A stretch of 8,807 bases of DNA, taken from positions 744 to 9,550 of the forward strand of contig DLXW01000295.1 of assembly GCA_003448685.1 (NCBI GenBank). Direction: 5' to 3'. The position numbers were made by a program, and so were the translations under genes. This document shows, one piece after another, positions 1-7,350 of the stretch; the first letter of the stretch is position 1; every line of letters starts with the position of its first letter. Under the pieces are notes generated by a model. That model saw only the letters and a list, made by a program, of their open reading frames with translations. It searched no databases and was not told where the DNA came from. The stretch comes from Cyanothece sp. UBA12306. GTDB taxonomy: Bacteria; Cyanobacteriota; Cyanobacteriia; Cyanobacteriales; Microcystaceae.

Positions 1-66
1 CGCCTGTGGACTAGAAGAGGCCCACCTCCTAGGAAGAAGCAGGAATTGAACGGTGATACTCTCTAG
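1..66 (+). other. Unassigned window-edge segment, possibly a degraded gene tail
   Basis: No complete gene is visible. Frame 1 is open from the edge to a TAG at 64-66 and ends in KKQELNGDTL. Frame 2 is open to a TGA at 47-49 and begins ACGLEE. Both fragments faintly recall C-terminal tails of IS200/IS605-type TnpB proteins of cyanobacteria, but they lie in different frames, so this would be a decayed end at best. A partial inverted repeat (CTAG-AAGAGG against CCTC-CTAG, about 11-31) could form a hairpin; no T-tract follows it. The likeness is from memory and weak. Confidence 0.2.
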
Positions 67-90
67 TATTGCATAGGTTTCAGAAAGCAG

Positions 91-120
91 TTGACACCAG
101 ATACCTAAATCAGTCATCTT
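91..120 (+). promoter_or_regulatory. Candidate promoter for pyrH-frr
   Basis: A perfect -35 hexamer TTGACA sits at 91-96. The best -10 match at 17-18 nt spacing is only CATCTT or TCATCT (about 114-120), which is poor. If used, it would give a leader of roughly 40 nt before the pyrH ATG. The -35 is the only strong element, so the call is tentative. Confidence 0.3.
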
Positions 121-149
121 ACTTGAAGACAAATTCTAAGCTCAATTAG

Positions 150-1425
<1,276 letters not shown>

Positions 1426-1463
1426 TCTATTGTAAATAAGGACGATATATAAGTAGAAGGTAA

Positions 1464-1514
1464 GTCAAGGTTAGGTTTTAATTGAATTAAAATCAAACTT
1501 TGACCTTATTTTTT
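1464..1514 (+). terminator. Rho-independent terminator of pyrH-frr
   Basis: The arms GTCAAGGTTAGGTTTTAATT (1464-1483) and AATTAAAATCAAACTTTGAC (1485-1504) pair over about 20 bp with one mismatch and two G-U wobbles. The innermost A-T pairs open to form the loop. CTTATTTTTT follows directly and supplies the U-tract. The site lies 39 bases after the frr stop, as expected for the end of this transcript. Confidence 0.9.
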
Positions 1515-1590
1515 CCATAGTCTGTAAGTCAAATATTATAAATGCTTTCGACCAAATTCAAGACTTAGACTTTGCTTCTATTTCCTCTGA

Positions 1591-1622
1591 TTGTCTCAAC
1601 CCATGCTTTAATGACTTATAAT
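1591..1622 (+). promoter_or_regulatory. Candidate promoter for gmd
   Basis: A perfect -10 TATAAT sits at 1617-1622, about 39 nt before the gmd ATG. The nearest -35-like hexamer, TTGTCT at 1591-1596 (4 of 6), has a long 20-nt spacer. A second TATAAT at 1646-1651 lies only 9 nt before the ATG and would give an almost leaderless message. A promoter is required here because the frr terminator isolates gmd. No clear Shine-Dalgarno precedes the gmd start. The remaining bases between 1515 and 1590 show nothing recognisable. Confidence 0.45.
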
Positions 1623-1660
1623 AATAATTTAATCTTAAAAAACTATATAATTTTTAGCCC

Positions 1661-2749
1661 ATGACCCAAACTAAACGCGCTTTAATTACTGGTATTACTG
1701 GTCAAGATGGCTCCTATCTGAGTGAATTTTTATTGGAACAAGGATATGAAGTCCATGGTATTATCCGCCGAACTTCCACCTTTAATACAGATCGTATTGA
1801 TCATATTTATGTTGATCCCCACGATACCCAAGCCAAACTCTTTCTTCACTATGGAGATTTAACCGATGGAACTACCCTCAGACGAATTTTAGAACAAGTT
1901 CAACCCAGAGAAATTTATAATTTAGGGGCCCAGTCCCATGTTAGGGTAAGTTTTGATTCTCCAGAATATACTGTAGACGCGGTGGGTATGGGAACTTTAC
2001 GCCTCCTCGAAGCCATCAGAGATTACCAACAACGCACAGGAATTGAAGTTAGGTTTTACCAAGCGGGATCATCGGAAATGTTTGGTAAAGTGCAAGATAT
2101 TCCCCAAAAAGAAACTACTCCTTTCTACCCCCGTAGTCCCTACGCTTGCGCTAAAGTTTATGCCCATTGGCAAACTGTTAATTATCGAGAATCTTATGAT
2201 TTATTTGCCTGTAATGGGATCTTGTTTAACCACGAATCACCACGACGGGGAGAAACTTTTGTTACTCGCAAAATTACTAGAGCGATCGCCCGTATCGTAG
2301 CTGGAACTCAAAAAACTCTTTATTTAGGCAATCTCGATTCTAAACGGGATTGGGGCTACGCTAAAGATTATGTTAAAGCTATGTGGTTAATGTTGCAACA
2401 ACAAGAGGCTGATGATTACGTCATAGCTACAGGAGAAACCCATTCTATCAGAGAATTCTTAGATATTTCATTTAGTTATGTTAATCTCAATTGGCAAGAT
2501 TATGTTGCTTTTGATGAACGTTATCTTCGTCCAGCTGAAGTTGATTTATTAATTGGAGATCCTACTAAAGCAAAGCAAAAACTTGGTTGGGAACCTTCGG
2601 TTACGTTTGAGGAATTAGTTCATTTGATGGTCGAAGCTGATTTAGCGGTGTTAGGTCTTTCTTCCCCCAATGAAACCTCTAATGATAAACTATTGCTCTT
2701 AAAGGATAATGCCTATATCCGCCAACCTACGAGTGTTATGGTGGACTAA
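1661..2749 (+). CDS. gmd: GDP-mannose 4,6-dehydratase
   Basis: Gmd converts GDP-D-mannose to GDP-4-keto-6-deoxy-D-mannose in the cytoplasm. The product feeds GDP-L-fucose, GDP-rhamnose or related sugars for surface polysaccharides. It is an extended short-chain dehydrogenase of normal length (362 residues). The Rossmann NADP motif GITGQDG is at 11-17, with R36-R37 for the 2'-phosphate. The catalytic set is SSE (137-139) with Y161 and K165 in YxxxK form. The family signature [17 protein letters not shown] follows at 190-206, and [16 protein letters not shown] lies at about 290-305. The ATG has almost no Shine-Dalgarno (TTTTTAGCCC upstream), but family alignment supports it. Neither GDP-fucose synthase nor another nucleotide-sugar reductase follows, so the 4-keto intermediate must be handled by a gene elsewhere. 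Confidence 0.97.
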   Translation: MTQTKRALITGITGQDGSYLSEFLLEQGYEVHGIIRRTSTFNTDRIDHIYVDPHDTQAKLFLHYGDLTDGTTLRRILEQVQPREIYNLGAQSHVRVSFDSPEYTVDAVGMGTLRLLEAIRDYQQRTGIEVRFYQAGSSEMFGKVQDIPQKETTPFYPRSPYACAKVYAHWQTVNYRESYDLFACNGILFNHESPRRGETFVTRKITRAIARIVAGTQKTLYLGNLDSKRDWGYAKDYVKAMWLMLQQQEADDYVIATGETHSIREFLDISFSYVNLNWQDYVAFDERYLRPAEVDLLIGDPTKAKQKLGWEPSVTFEELVHLMVEADLAVLGLSSPNETSNDKLLLLKDNAYIRQPTSVMVD

Positions 2750-2760
2750 TTAACTAAGTC

Positions 2761-2867
2761 ATACCAAATCCGCTTATTTTAGTAGAGTAAAGTTTTTCTC
2801 CGAAGCTCCGAAGCTCCCTGCTCTGAGGCTTGATTTGATACGATACTATCTAAAGCGGACTTAGTAT
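2761..2867. repeat. MITE-like element with terminal inverted repeats
   Basis: ATACCAAATCCGCTT at 2761-2775 and AAGCGGACTTAGTAT at 2853-2867 are inverted copies matching at 13 of 15 positions and bound a 107-bp non-coding unit. TA dinucleotides sit at both tips (2762-2763 and 2865-2866), as in IS630/Tc1-mariner-derived elements. Inside is a tandem 8-mer, CGAAGCTC twice (2801-2816). A shorter inverted repeat CGGACT/AGTCCG flanks the right tip (2856-2876). No transposase is present. I infer a non-autonomous mobile element; IS family assignment is tentative. Confidence 0.5.
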
Positions 2868-2892
2868 CATAGTCCGGTTGCGAAAAACCACT

Positions 2893-2932
2893 TAAAAATT
2901 GGTGTGGGAAGTGTGGGGAGAATGAACCAATT
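2893..2932 (-). terminator. Weak terminator-like hairpin after the Uma2 gene
   Basis: Read on the minus strand, AATTGGT (2932-2926) pairs with ACCAATT (2903-2897) around a 22-nt loop, followed by a short T-run. A second possible stem uses GGGAAG and CTTCCC. Between the arms lies a near-tandem 9-mer, GTGTGGGAA then GTGTGGGGA (2902-2919). The position 30-70 nt past the Uma2 stop suits a terminator, but the stem is AT-rich and the loop long. Confidence 0.3.
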
Positions 2933-2963
2933 GTCAGCTTCCCCATCTTCTTTTCGTTCAATT

Positions 2964-3566
2964 TTATCCCGCAAAAATTTGCTCAATGGTTAAATTCAGT
3001 TCAGGAAAAACCTGTGATACGATACGATCGCCTTTTTTTAATAGTTGTAATTGATATTCTCCATCAACTAAGTTACAAATAGTAAGGGTCGGTTGTTTAG
3101 GATCTCCTATATAGCGTCTCCCTCCTAATCCTAAATAATCAATGATCCAATATTCAAAGATCCCTAATCTTTCATAGTCATTGAGTTTATAAACATAGTC
3201 ATCACGCCAATTACTACTAACCACTTCAATAACTAAATTAATAGATGAACCTTTAGTAATTGTTGAGTGGTTTTCCCATAATGGTTCATTTTGTAAAGCA
3301 TTTTTATCAACTATTAATAAATCAGGGAAATAGCCACTTTCTTTATCAATAGCTTTAACTAGAGCTTTTTTGGGGAAAATTGTAGCCAGATTAAGACGAC
3401 GAGTTTCTAAAAATAATTCTCCTTCGATAAATGCAATAATTTCCTCATGTTTTCCTTTTGGCTGCATTTCACATACAACTCCATTGATTAATTCATAGTA
3501 GCCATTTTCTGGAATCCATTCAATAAATTCTGAAAATGTCATTAATTTAGGAGAAGTAATAACCAT
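2964..3566 (-). CDS. Uma2-family (DUF820) putative PD-(D/E)XK nuclease
   Basis: This 200-residue protein belongs to the Uma2/DUF820 family, which adopts a restriction-endonuclease-like fold and is present in many paralogous copies in cyanobacteria. The biological role of the family is not established. The family pattern is intact: YELINGVV at 24-31, PDLLIV at 81-86 with D82, LVIEVVS at 111-117 with E114, K127 in the following helix, and EYWIIDY at 138-144. D82, E114 and K127 are the likely nuclease triad. There is no signal peptide or membrane segment. The gene lies 116 bp beyond the aminotransferase stop on the same strand but has its own extended -10 promoter, so it is probably a separate unit. 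It may sit here only because such genes are scattered widely. Confidence 0.9.
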   Translation of the reverse strand: MVITSPKLMTFSEFIEWIPENGYYELINGVVCEMQPKGKHEEIIAFIEGELFLETRRLNLATIFPKKALVKAIDKESGYFPDLLIVDKNALQNEPLWENHSTITKGSSINLVIEVVSSNWRDDYVYKLNDYERLGIFEYWIIDYLGLGGRRYIGDPKQPTLTICNLVDGEYQLQLLKKGDRIVSQVFPELNLTIEQIFAG

Positions 3567-3596
3567 TTATTAAACTCTCTTTCTTTTATCTATTTA

Positions 3597-3605
3597 ATTA
3601 TAGCA
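3597..3605 (-). promoter_or_regulatory. Extended -10 promoter of the Uma2 gene
   Basis: On the minus strand TGCTATAAT (3605-3597) is a perfect -10 hexamer with the TG extension. The -10 hexamer ends 30 nt before the Uma2 ATG. No good -35 is seen, which is common for extended -10 promoters. A purine-rich AAAGAGAG precedes the ATG as a weak ribosome binding site. Confidence 0.5.
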
Positions 3606-3682
3606 GATAGTCTAATTTGATCCGATTAACTTCTAATTTTTTTGCAATGTTACGGGGTCAATTTCCACCATATCATTCAAAT

Positions 3683-4771
3683 CTAAGTATTTTGCTTCTG
3701 ATCAAAGATCTCATTTAAACCTGCTAGTAATATTTGATTCTCTCTGGTTGTACCAACGGCTGTTCTAAAATGATAAGCATCTAACCCTTGCTTTAAGCCA
3801 AAATCTGCTACGAAAATGTTCTTTTCTTTTAAAGACTGAACTAAATTTTGTGAAGTAATTCCTAGATTTTTTGTACTCACAAATAAAAAGTTTGTAGCTG
3901 AGGGATAGACAATTAATCCTAGATTTTCCATTGCTAGAGTTAATTGGTTTCTTTCTTGGCAAATTTTTTGTATATTTGAATTAACATAATCTTGTTCTTC
4001 TAATGCAGCATTGGCAGCAATAATAGCTAGTTTATTAACAGGAAATAGTTGCGCAGCACGATAAAGATAATCAATAATAGTTTCATTAGCTATGGCATAA
4101 CCTAATCTGATTCCCGCTAAGCCAAAGCTTTTAGACAAGCTGCGTAAAACAATTAGGTTAGGGTATTTTTCTACCAAATCTGATACTGTTTCTTGACAGA
4201 ATTCATAATAACATTCATCAATAACTACTAAACATTCTACTCGCTCCAATATTTCTAAAATAGTATTTCTGTTCACTAAATTAGCAGTAGGATTGTTAGG
4301 ATTAGCAATAAATATAACTTTAGTTTTATCACTAAGTTTTTCAAAAATCGCGTCAGTATTTAAACTAAAATCTTTATTCCTGGGTACTGCAATAGAATTT
4401 CCACCCACAACCTGAGTAGCAAAATCATAGACAAAAAATGTAGGAATTGGTAGTAATACTTCTTCCCCTATAGTAACAAAAACTTTGAGAATAAGTTCAA
4501 TAATATCGTCTGAACCATTACCAATAATAATTTGGTTTATTTTCTTCCCTGTATATTTTGCTAATGCTTCCCTTAAATCTCCCCCCAATACATCAGGATA
4601 TCGGTTAATTTCACTAGCAGCAGTAGCAATTGCTTGGACTACTTTCGGAGATGGAGGATAGGGGAATTCTCCTTTATCTAGACGAATAGAGTTTGTCCCC
4701 CTGTTGATTGCTTGCTTAGAATTTAAGACTTTGATCTGTTCGTTAATTAAATTAGTTATTTTAGGTTGCAA
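3683..4771 (-). CDS. HisC-like PLP-dependent aminotransferase
   Basis: This is a 362-residue fold-type I aminotransferase closest to histidinol-phosphate aminotransferase (HisC). PLP-site residues fall where E. coli HisC has them: N157 in NPNNPT, D185 and Y188 in DECYYEF, K214 in SLSKSFG (Schiff base), R222 in GIRLGY and R336 in HFRTAVGT. NRYPD (56-60) and GNGSDDII (84-91) are typical. The substrate-side N-terminal motif, usually LDxNENPxxPSP, reads LDKGEFPYPPSP (31-42), and the usual PYN segment reads FPVN, so specificity may have shifted. The likely start is a TTG, with GAGG 11 nt upstream; no in-frame ATG is near, and the HAD stop is 5 nt away, so the two genes are co-transcribed. The gene is AT-rich. 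True histidine HisC remains possible, but the neighbours argue for a specialised paralogue. A CobD-like decarboxylase is less likely because the DExYYEF tyrosine is present. Confidence 0.85.
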   Translation of the reverse strand: MQPKITNLINEQIKVLNSKQAINRGTNSIRLDKGEFPYPPSPKVVQAIATAASEINRYPDVLGGDLREALAKYTGKKINQIIIGNGSDDIIELILKVFVTIGEEVLLPIPTFFVYDFATQVVGGNSIAVPRNKDFSLNTDAIFEKLSDKTKVIFIANPNNPTANLVNRNTILEILERVECLVVIDECYYEFCQETVSDLVEKYPNLIVLRSLSKSFGLAGIRLGYAIANETIIDYLYRAAQLFPVNKLAIIAANAALEEQDYVNSNIQKICQERNQLTLAMENLGLIVYPSATNFLFVSTKNLGITSQNLVQSLKEKNIFVADFGLKQGLDAYHFRTAVGTTRENQILLAGLNEIFDQKQNT

Positions 4772-4776
4772 TTTGT

Positions 4777-5940
4777 TTATAACCTCAATAAATTGGGTAA
4801 TTCTAGGATGCTGTCTAAAATAATATCACAGCCTAAATCTGATAACATTTGTTGCTTCTTGATCTTTTCATTCCCTTCACCGAAACCAGTTAAAACACCA
4901 AGGGAAATACATCCGGCCCGTTGAGCAGCTACCACATCACTCCCAGCATCTCCAATATAAGCAATCTCTTGACCATTTTCAAGTTGAAAATTTTCAGCAC
5001 ATAATTGTCTTATATCTTCCTCAGGATAAATAGCTTTAAATAAGATAAAAGGATGGGGTTTGCCTAGTTTAATTTTTTGATTAGAATGGGATAAAATTGA
5101 CTCAGATTCTAATACTTCGTCGTAGGTAACAATTCGTTGAGGATCAAAATATTGGAGTAATCCCCAAGTGGTAAAGGGTTGAATTACTTCCTGGCGAGGC
5201 CTACCTGTAGCGATCGCTAATGTATAACGGCCTGAATAGTGTAAAGTGGATAGGGTGGCTTCTATGCTATGTAAATCTAATACCGTCTCCTCATCTGGTA
5301 GATTGTACCCTTTTCTTCCTTCATACCAGGCCTGAAAATTTTCGTAACATAGTTGCCATAATTCTCCTCTAGAATCAAAGAGAGAAAATTTTTCTCCTAA
5401 CTTTTCACTAATAAAAAAGTTAACATATTCGAGGACTGCTGCACCCTTTAAAGCTTTAGTCTCTTGCCAAAATTGTTCAATTATAGGTTGACTAATCTCA
5501 ACATTATAATTTTTTCTTTTGATAAGTTGGCCTAACTGATTAAGTTTAGTTTTTAAGTCAACATCATTTTGATTTAACAGTTGAGATAAAGTATCATCTT
5601 GAACTTCTTGGAAGTTACCAATAATCGCTACTAAATGCAAGCAAACTACAAAAAATGTCAAATCCCAATTTGAGTTGATAGCGCGGCTTTTTAGTTGATA
5701 AATAAAGTTACTAGAGATAATTTTTTCTCCTAGATTAACCAAAACATTAGAGACATCATTACTTGTGCCAAAATATTGATTAATACCCAAGTAATCTTGA
5801 CTGCAAATTAGCTCCCATACAGTAAGTTTAGAAGTATTCCAATATTTTTTTTCACTGGTAATTACTCCATCTAGATCAAAAATAATAGTCTTGATTTGGT
5901 TGGTTTCCATCTTGTCTTTATTTTTAAGTAAGTTAATCAT
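4777..5940 (-). CDS. HAD-superfamily phosphatase with a large cap domain
   Basis: All four HAD motifs are present: FDLDGVITS at 21-29 (nucleophile D22, acid D24), ATGRP at 244-248 with T245, K294 in KLGKPHP (291-297), and YIGDAGSDV at 328-336 (D331, D335). The intact set predicts a Mg2+-dependent phosphomonoesterase. About 200 mostly helical residues lie between motifs I and II, much more than the 60-100 of common C1-capped phosphatases, which points to a large or specialised substrate pocket. I do not recognise the substrate. The ATG overlaps the kinase stop as TAATG, which supports this start through translational reinitiation; an in-frame ATG at codon 11 (about 5910) is an alternative and would also keep the whole fold. 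By context it may remove the phosphate left by the aminotransferase step, as histidinol-phosphatase does in histidine synthesis. That is inference. Confidence 0.8.
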   Translation of the reverse strand: MINLLKNKDKMETNQIKTIIFDLDGVITSEKKYWNTSKLTVWELICSQDYLGINQYFGTSNDVSNVLVNLGEKIISSNFIYQLKSRAINSNWDLTFFVVCLHLVAIIGNFQEVQDDTLSQLLNQNDVDLKTKLNQLGQLIKRKNYNVEISQPIIEQFWQETKALKGAAVLEYVNFFISEKLGEKFSLFDSRGELWQLCYENFQAWYEGRKGYNLPDEETVLDLHSIEATLSTLHYSGRYTLAIATGRPRQEVIQPFTTWGLLQYFDPQRIVTYDEVLESESILSHSNQKIKLGKPHPFILFKAIYPEEDIRQLCAENFQLENGQEIAYIGDAGSDVVAAQRAGCISLGVLTGFGEGNEKIKKQQMLSDLGCDIILDSILELPNLLRL

Positions 5941-7178
5941 TAAAAATCTGTCAATATTTGCTCTATTTCTGTGTCCAATAGACTCTTAGAACTTTCCAAA
6001 TTAGTGCTACCCATTTCTATTGACATAGCTAAACCCAAAAGAGTAATCTGTGGAGGAAACTTATTAACATTACTAAGATTCATCGTTAAAAATGGACAAC
6101 AAAACAATGCTAATTTTAAATATTCTCGCCAGTTTTCTGCTAGAGAATTTCTGATTTTAAGCTCTCTGATTAGTGGTTTAAGAACTTTTTCTAACTTGGA
6201 ACGTAACAAAGAAATTCTTACTTCTGATGGTATAAAATCATGGTCAACAATTAGGGTATTTTCTTGAATTTGCCATTTAATTGCTAAAGTTTTAGCAACT
6301 TCTTCGGGGAAATACATCCAAATAGCAAAAACATTATGAAAGAGAGGTTTAGCTAAATCTAAAAAAGGAGAATGACGGCCAGCAAAAGCAGGATCAAAGT
6401 AGATAAGTTCCCCAGTATTTTGATTACAAAAAATGTTGCCATTGTGAGCATCTCCATGGCCTACTATAGATGGAGTATCAGTAATTTCAGGATTTAAAAT
6501 TTTAGTAGCTAAGTCAATTAATTTACCGAGAGTATCTTGGAATTTTATTCCATTAATCACCCACTTCATTTTTACCAGATTATTAAAGTTAATTTCTCCT
6601 CCAGGTAAAATCATCTGTGTATTTTCATAAAAACTGGTTAAGCGACCGCCTGTAAGTCTATGGTAGAATAGCTGATGTACTGGGGCTTGGGCGTGGTTTT
6701 CTGCTGTTAAAGGTTCAAGGGTTTCTAAATAGATTTGAGCTAACTTTTGATCAGATTTTTGTTGAATAGCAACAATTTTTTCTGGATCATCTTGACTTTT
6801 ATTGGTTTCTAGTTCACGGATAATATTAAAAAGTGAAGGCAAGTCAAAAAACTCATAAATTAATAGTTGTTTCCCCCATTCTGTAGAGCTAAAAACTGGT
6901 TGAATTACTGGATAACCTGCTTCAAAAAGAATACTCGAATTATAGTATTCATGAATAATACTTTGGGGTTCAACATGGGTTTTAAAAAAAAGCTTTTCCC
7001 CTTCCTCTGTAGTCAGATATCCATTAATAGAATTGAGGGAAACAGCAGAAGGACGAAGGGCAACATCTTTGATTTTGAATGGTAAGTTATCATTTAAAAA
7101 TCTTTGAAGCAGTTGATTAGCTTTTCCTGGCTGAGAAAACTGAAGAGACTGAATTTGCTGTAAATCTTTGTCAGACAT
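5940..7178 (-). CDS. APH/choline-kinase-fold small-molecule phosphotransferase
   Basis: This 412-residue protein has the aminoglycoside-phosphotransferase (APH) fold, a family that includes aminoglycoside, choline, homoserine and sugar kinases. Visible landmarks are K66 in FFKTH (ATP lysine), E77 in the following helix, the Brenner motif HGDAHNGNIF at 241-250 with catalytic D243 and metal ligand N248, and metal-binding D262 in YFDPAFAG (260-267). A helical C-terminal lobe of about 140 residues follows. All catalytic positions are intact, so it should be active; the substrate is unknown. I see no reason to call it an antibiotic-resistance gene, because it sits in an apparent biosynthetic set. 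The ATG follows a weak AAAGAGA. The stop overlaps the HAD start by one base (TAATG). A -35-like TTGTCT at 7260-7255 has no well-spaced -10, so its promoter is unclear. The gene is AT-rich like its two downstream partners. Confidence 0.82.
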   Translation of the reverse strand: MSDKDLQQIQSLQFSQPGKANQLLQRFLNDNLPFKIKDVALRPSAVSLNSINGYLTTEEGEKLFFKTHVEPQSIIHEYYNSSILFEAGYPVIQPVFSSTEWGKQLLIYEFFDLPSLFNIIRELETNKSQDDPEKIVAIQQKSDQKLAQIYLETLEPLTAENHAQAPVHQLFYHRLTGGRLTSFYENTQMILPGGEINFNNLVKMKWVINGIKFQDTLGKLIDLATKILNPEITDTPSIVGHGDAHNGNIFCNQNTGELIYFDPAFAGRHSPFLDLAKPLFHNVFAIWMYFPEEVAKTLAIKWQIQENTLIVDHDFIPSEVRISLLRSKLEKVLKPLIRELKIRNSLAENWREYLKLALFCCPFLTMNLSNVNKFPPQITLLGLAMSIEMGSTNLESSKSLLDTEIEQILTDF

Positions 7179-7198
7179 AAATCTCTTTAAAGTAATGA

Positions 7199-7314
7199 TA
7201 GGGGTTATGTTTTAGGGTTCAGGGCTTGGGGATAAATTATTAAAAATCTTTGATAGACAATAGAGATGGTAATCAGATCAGATAAAAGGGGGAATTTTCC
7301 CTAACCCCTAACCC
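7199..7314. repeat. Intergenic inverted repeat with telomere-like GGGTTA runs
   Basis: TAGGGGTTA (7199-7207) and TAACCCCTA (7302-7310) form a perfect 9-bp inverted repeat about 95 bp apart. The right arm extends to CCCTAACCCCTAACCC (7299-7314), which on the minus strand reads GGGTTAGGGGTTAGGG. The left arm on the plus strand holds four G-runs within 31 nt (7201-7231; loops about 10, 4 and 3), enough for a possible G-quadruplex. Next to the right arm GGGAATTTTCCC (7290-7301) forms a small hairpin, with a T-run after it on the minus strand. The element fills most of the gap between the HisD-like and kinase genes and could attenuate or insulate transcription. Confidence 0.45.
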
Positions 7315-7336
7315 TTGTCTTCACTTTAACCTGCTT

Positions 7337-7349
7337 GTCACCCCGTGAC
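7337..7349. repeat. Short perfect hairpin just after the HisD-like stop
   Basis: GTCAC-CCC-GTGAC is a perfect 5-bp stem with a 3-base loop beginning 2 bases beyond the stop codon of the HisD-like gene. No T-tract follows on either strand, so it is not a classical terminator. It could stabilise the mRNA 3' end or be chance. Confidence 0.35.
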
Positions 7350-7350
7350 C

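Noticed and set aside
1475..1621. Open stretch ending LNPCFNDL before gmd
   Set aside because: It has no start codon with a ribosome site, overlaps the frr terminator and shows no family likeness.
2779..2961. 60-codon minus-strand open frame between gmd and the Uma2 gene
   Set aside because: It runs through the MITE-like element and a tandem repeat, has no Shine-Dalgarno and no recognisable domain.
3683..4771. Threonine-phosphate decarboxylase (CobD) instead of a HisC-like enzyme
   Set aside because: The DECYYEF motif, GNGSDDII and HisC-spaced arginines fit HisC better than CobD, though a kinase neighbour made the idea worth testing.
5971..6267. 98-codon plus-strand open frame
   Set aside because: It lies wholly antisense to the kinase gene, which has intact catalytic motifs, and has no domain of its own.
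5940..7178. Aminoglycoside-resistance gene
   Set aside because: The fold is APH-like, but the gene is embedded with a phosphatase and an aminotransferase and nothing points to an antibiotic substrate.
7290..7301. Intrinsic terminator for the HisD-like gene
   Set aside because: The GGGAA/TTCCC stem is only 5 bp and the following T-run is short; not enough for a confident terminator call.
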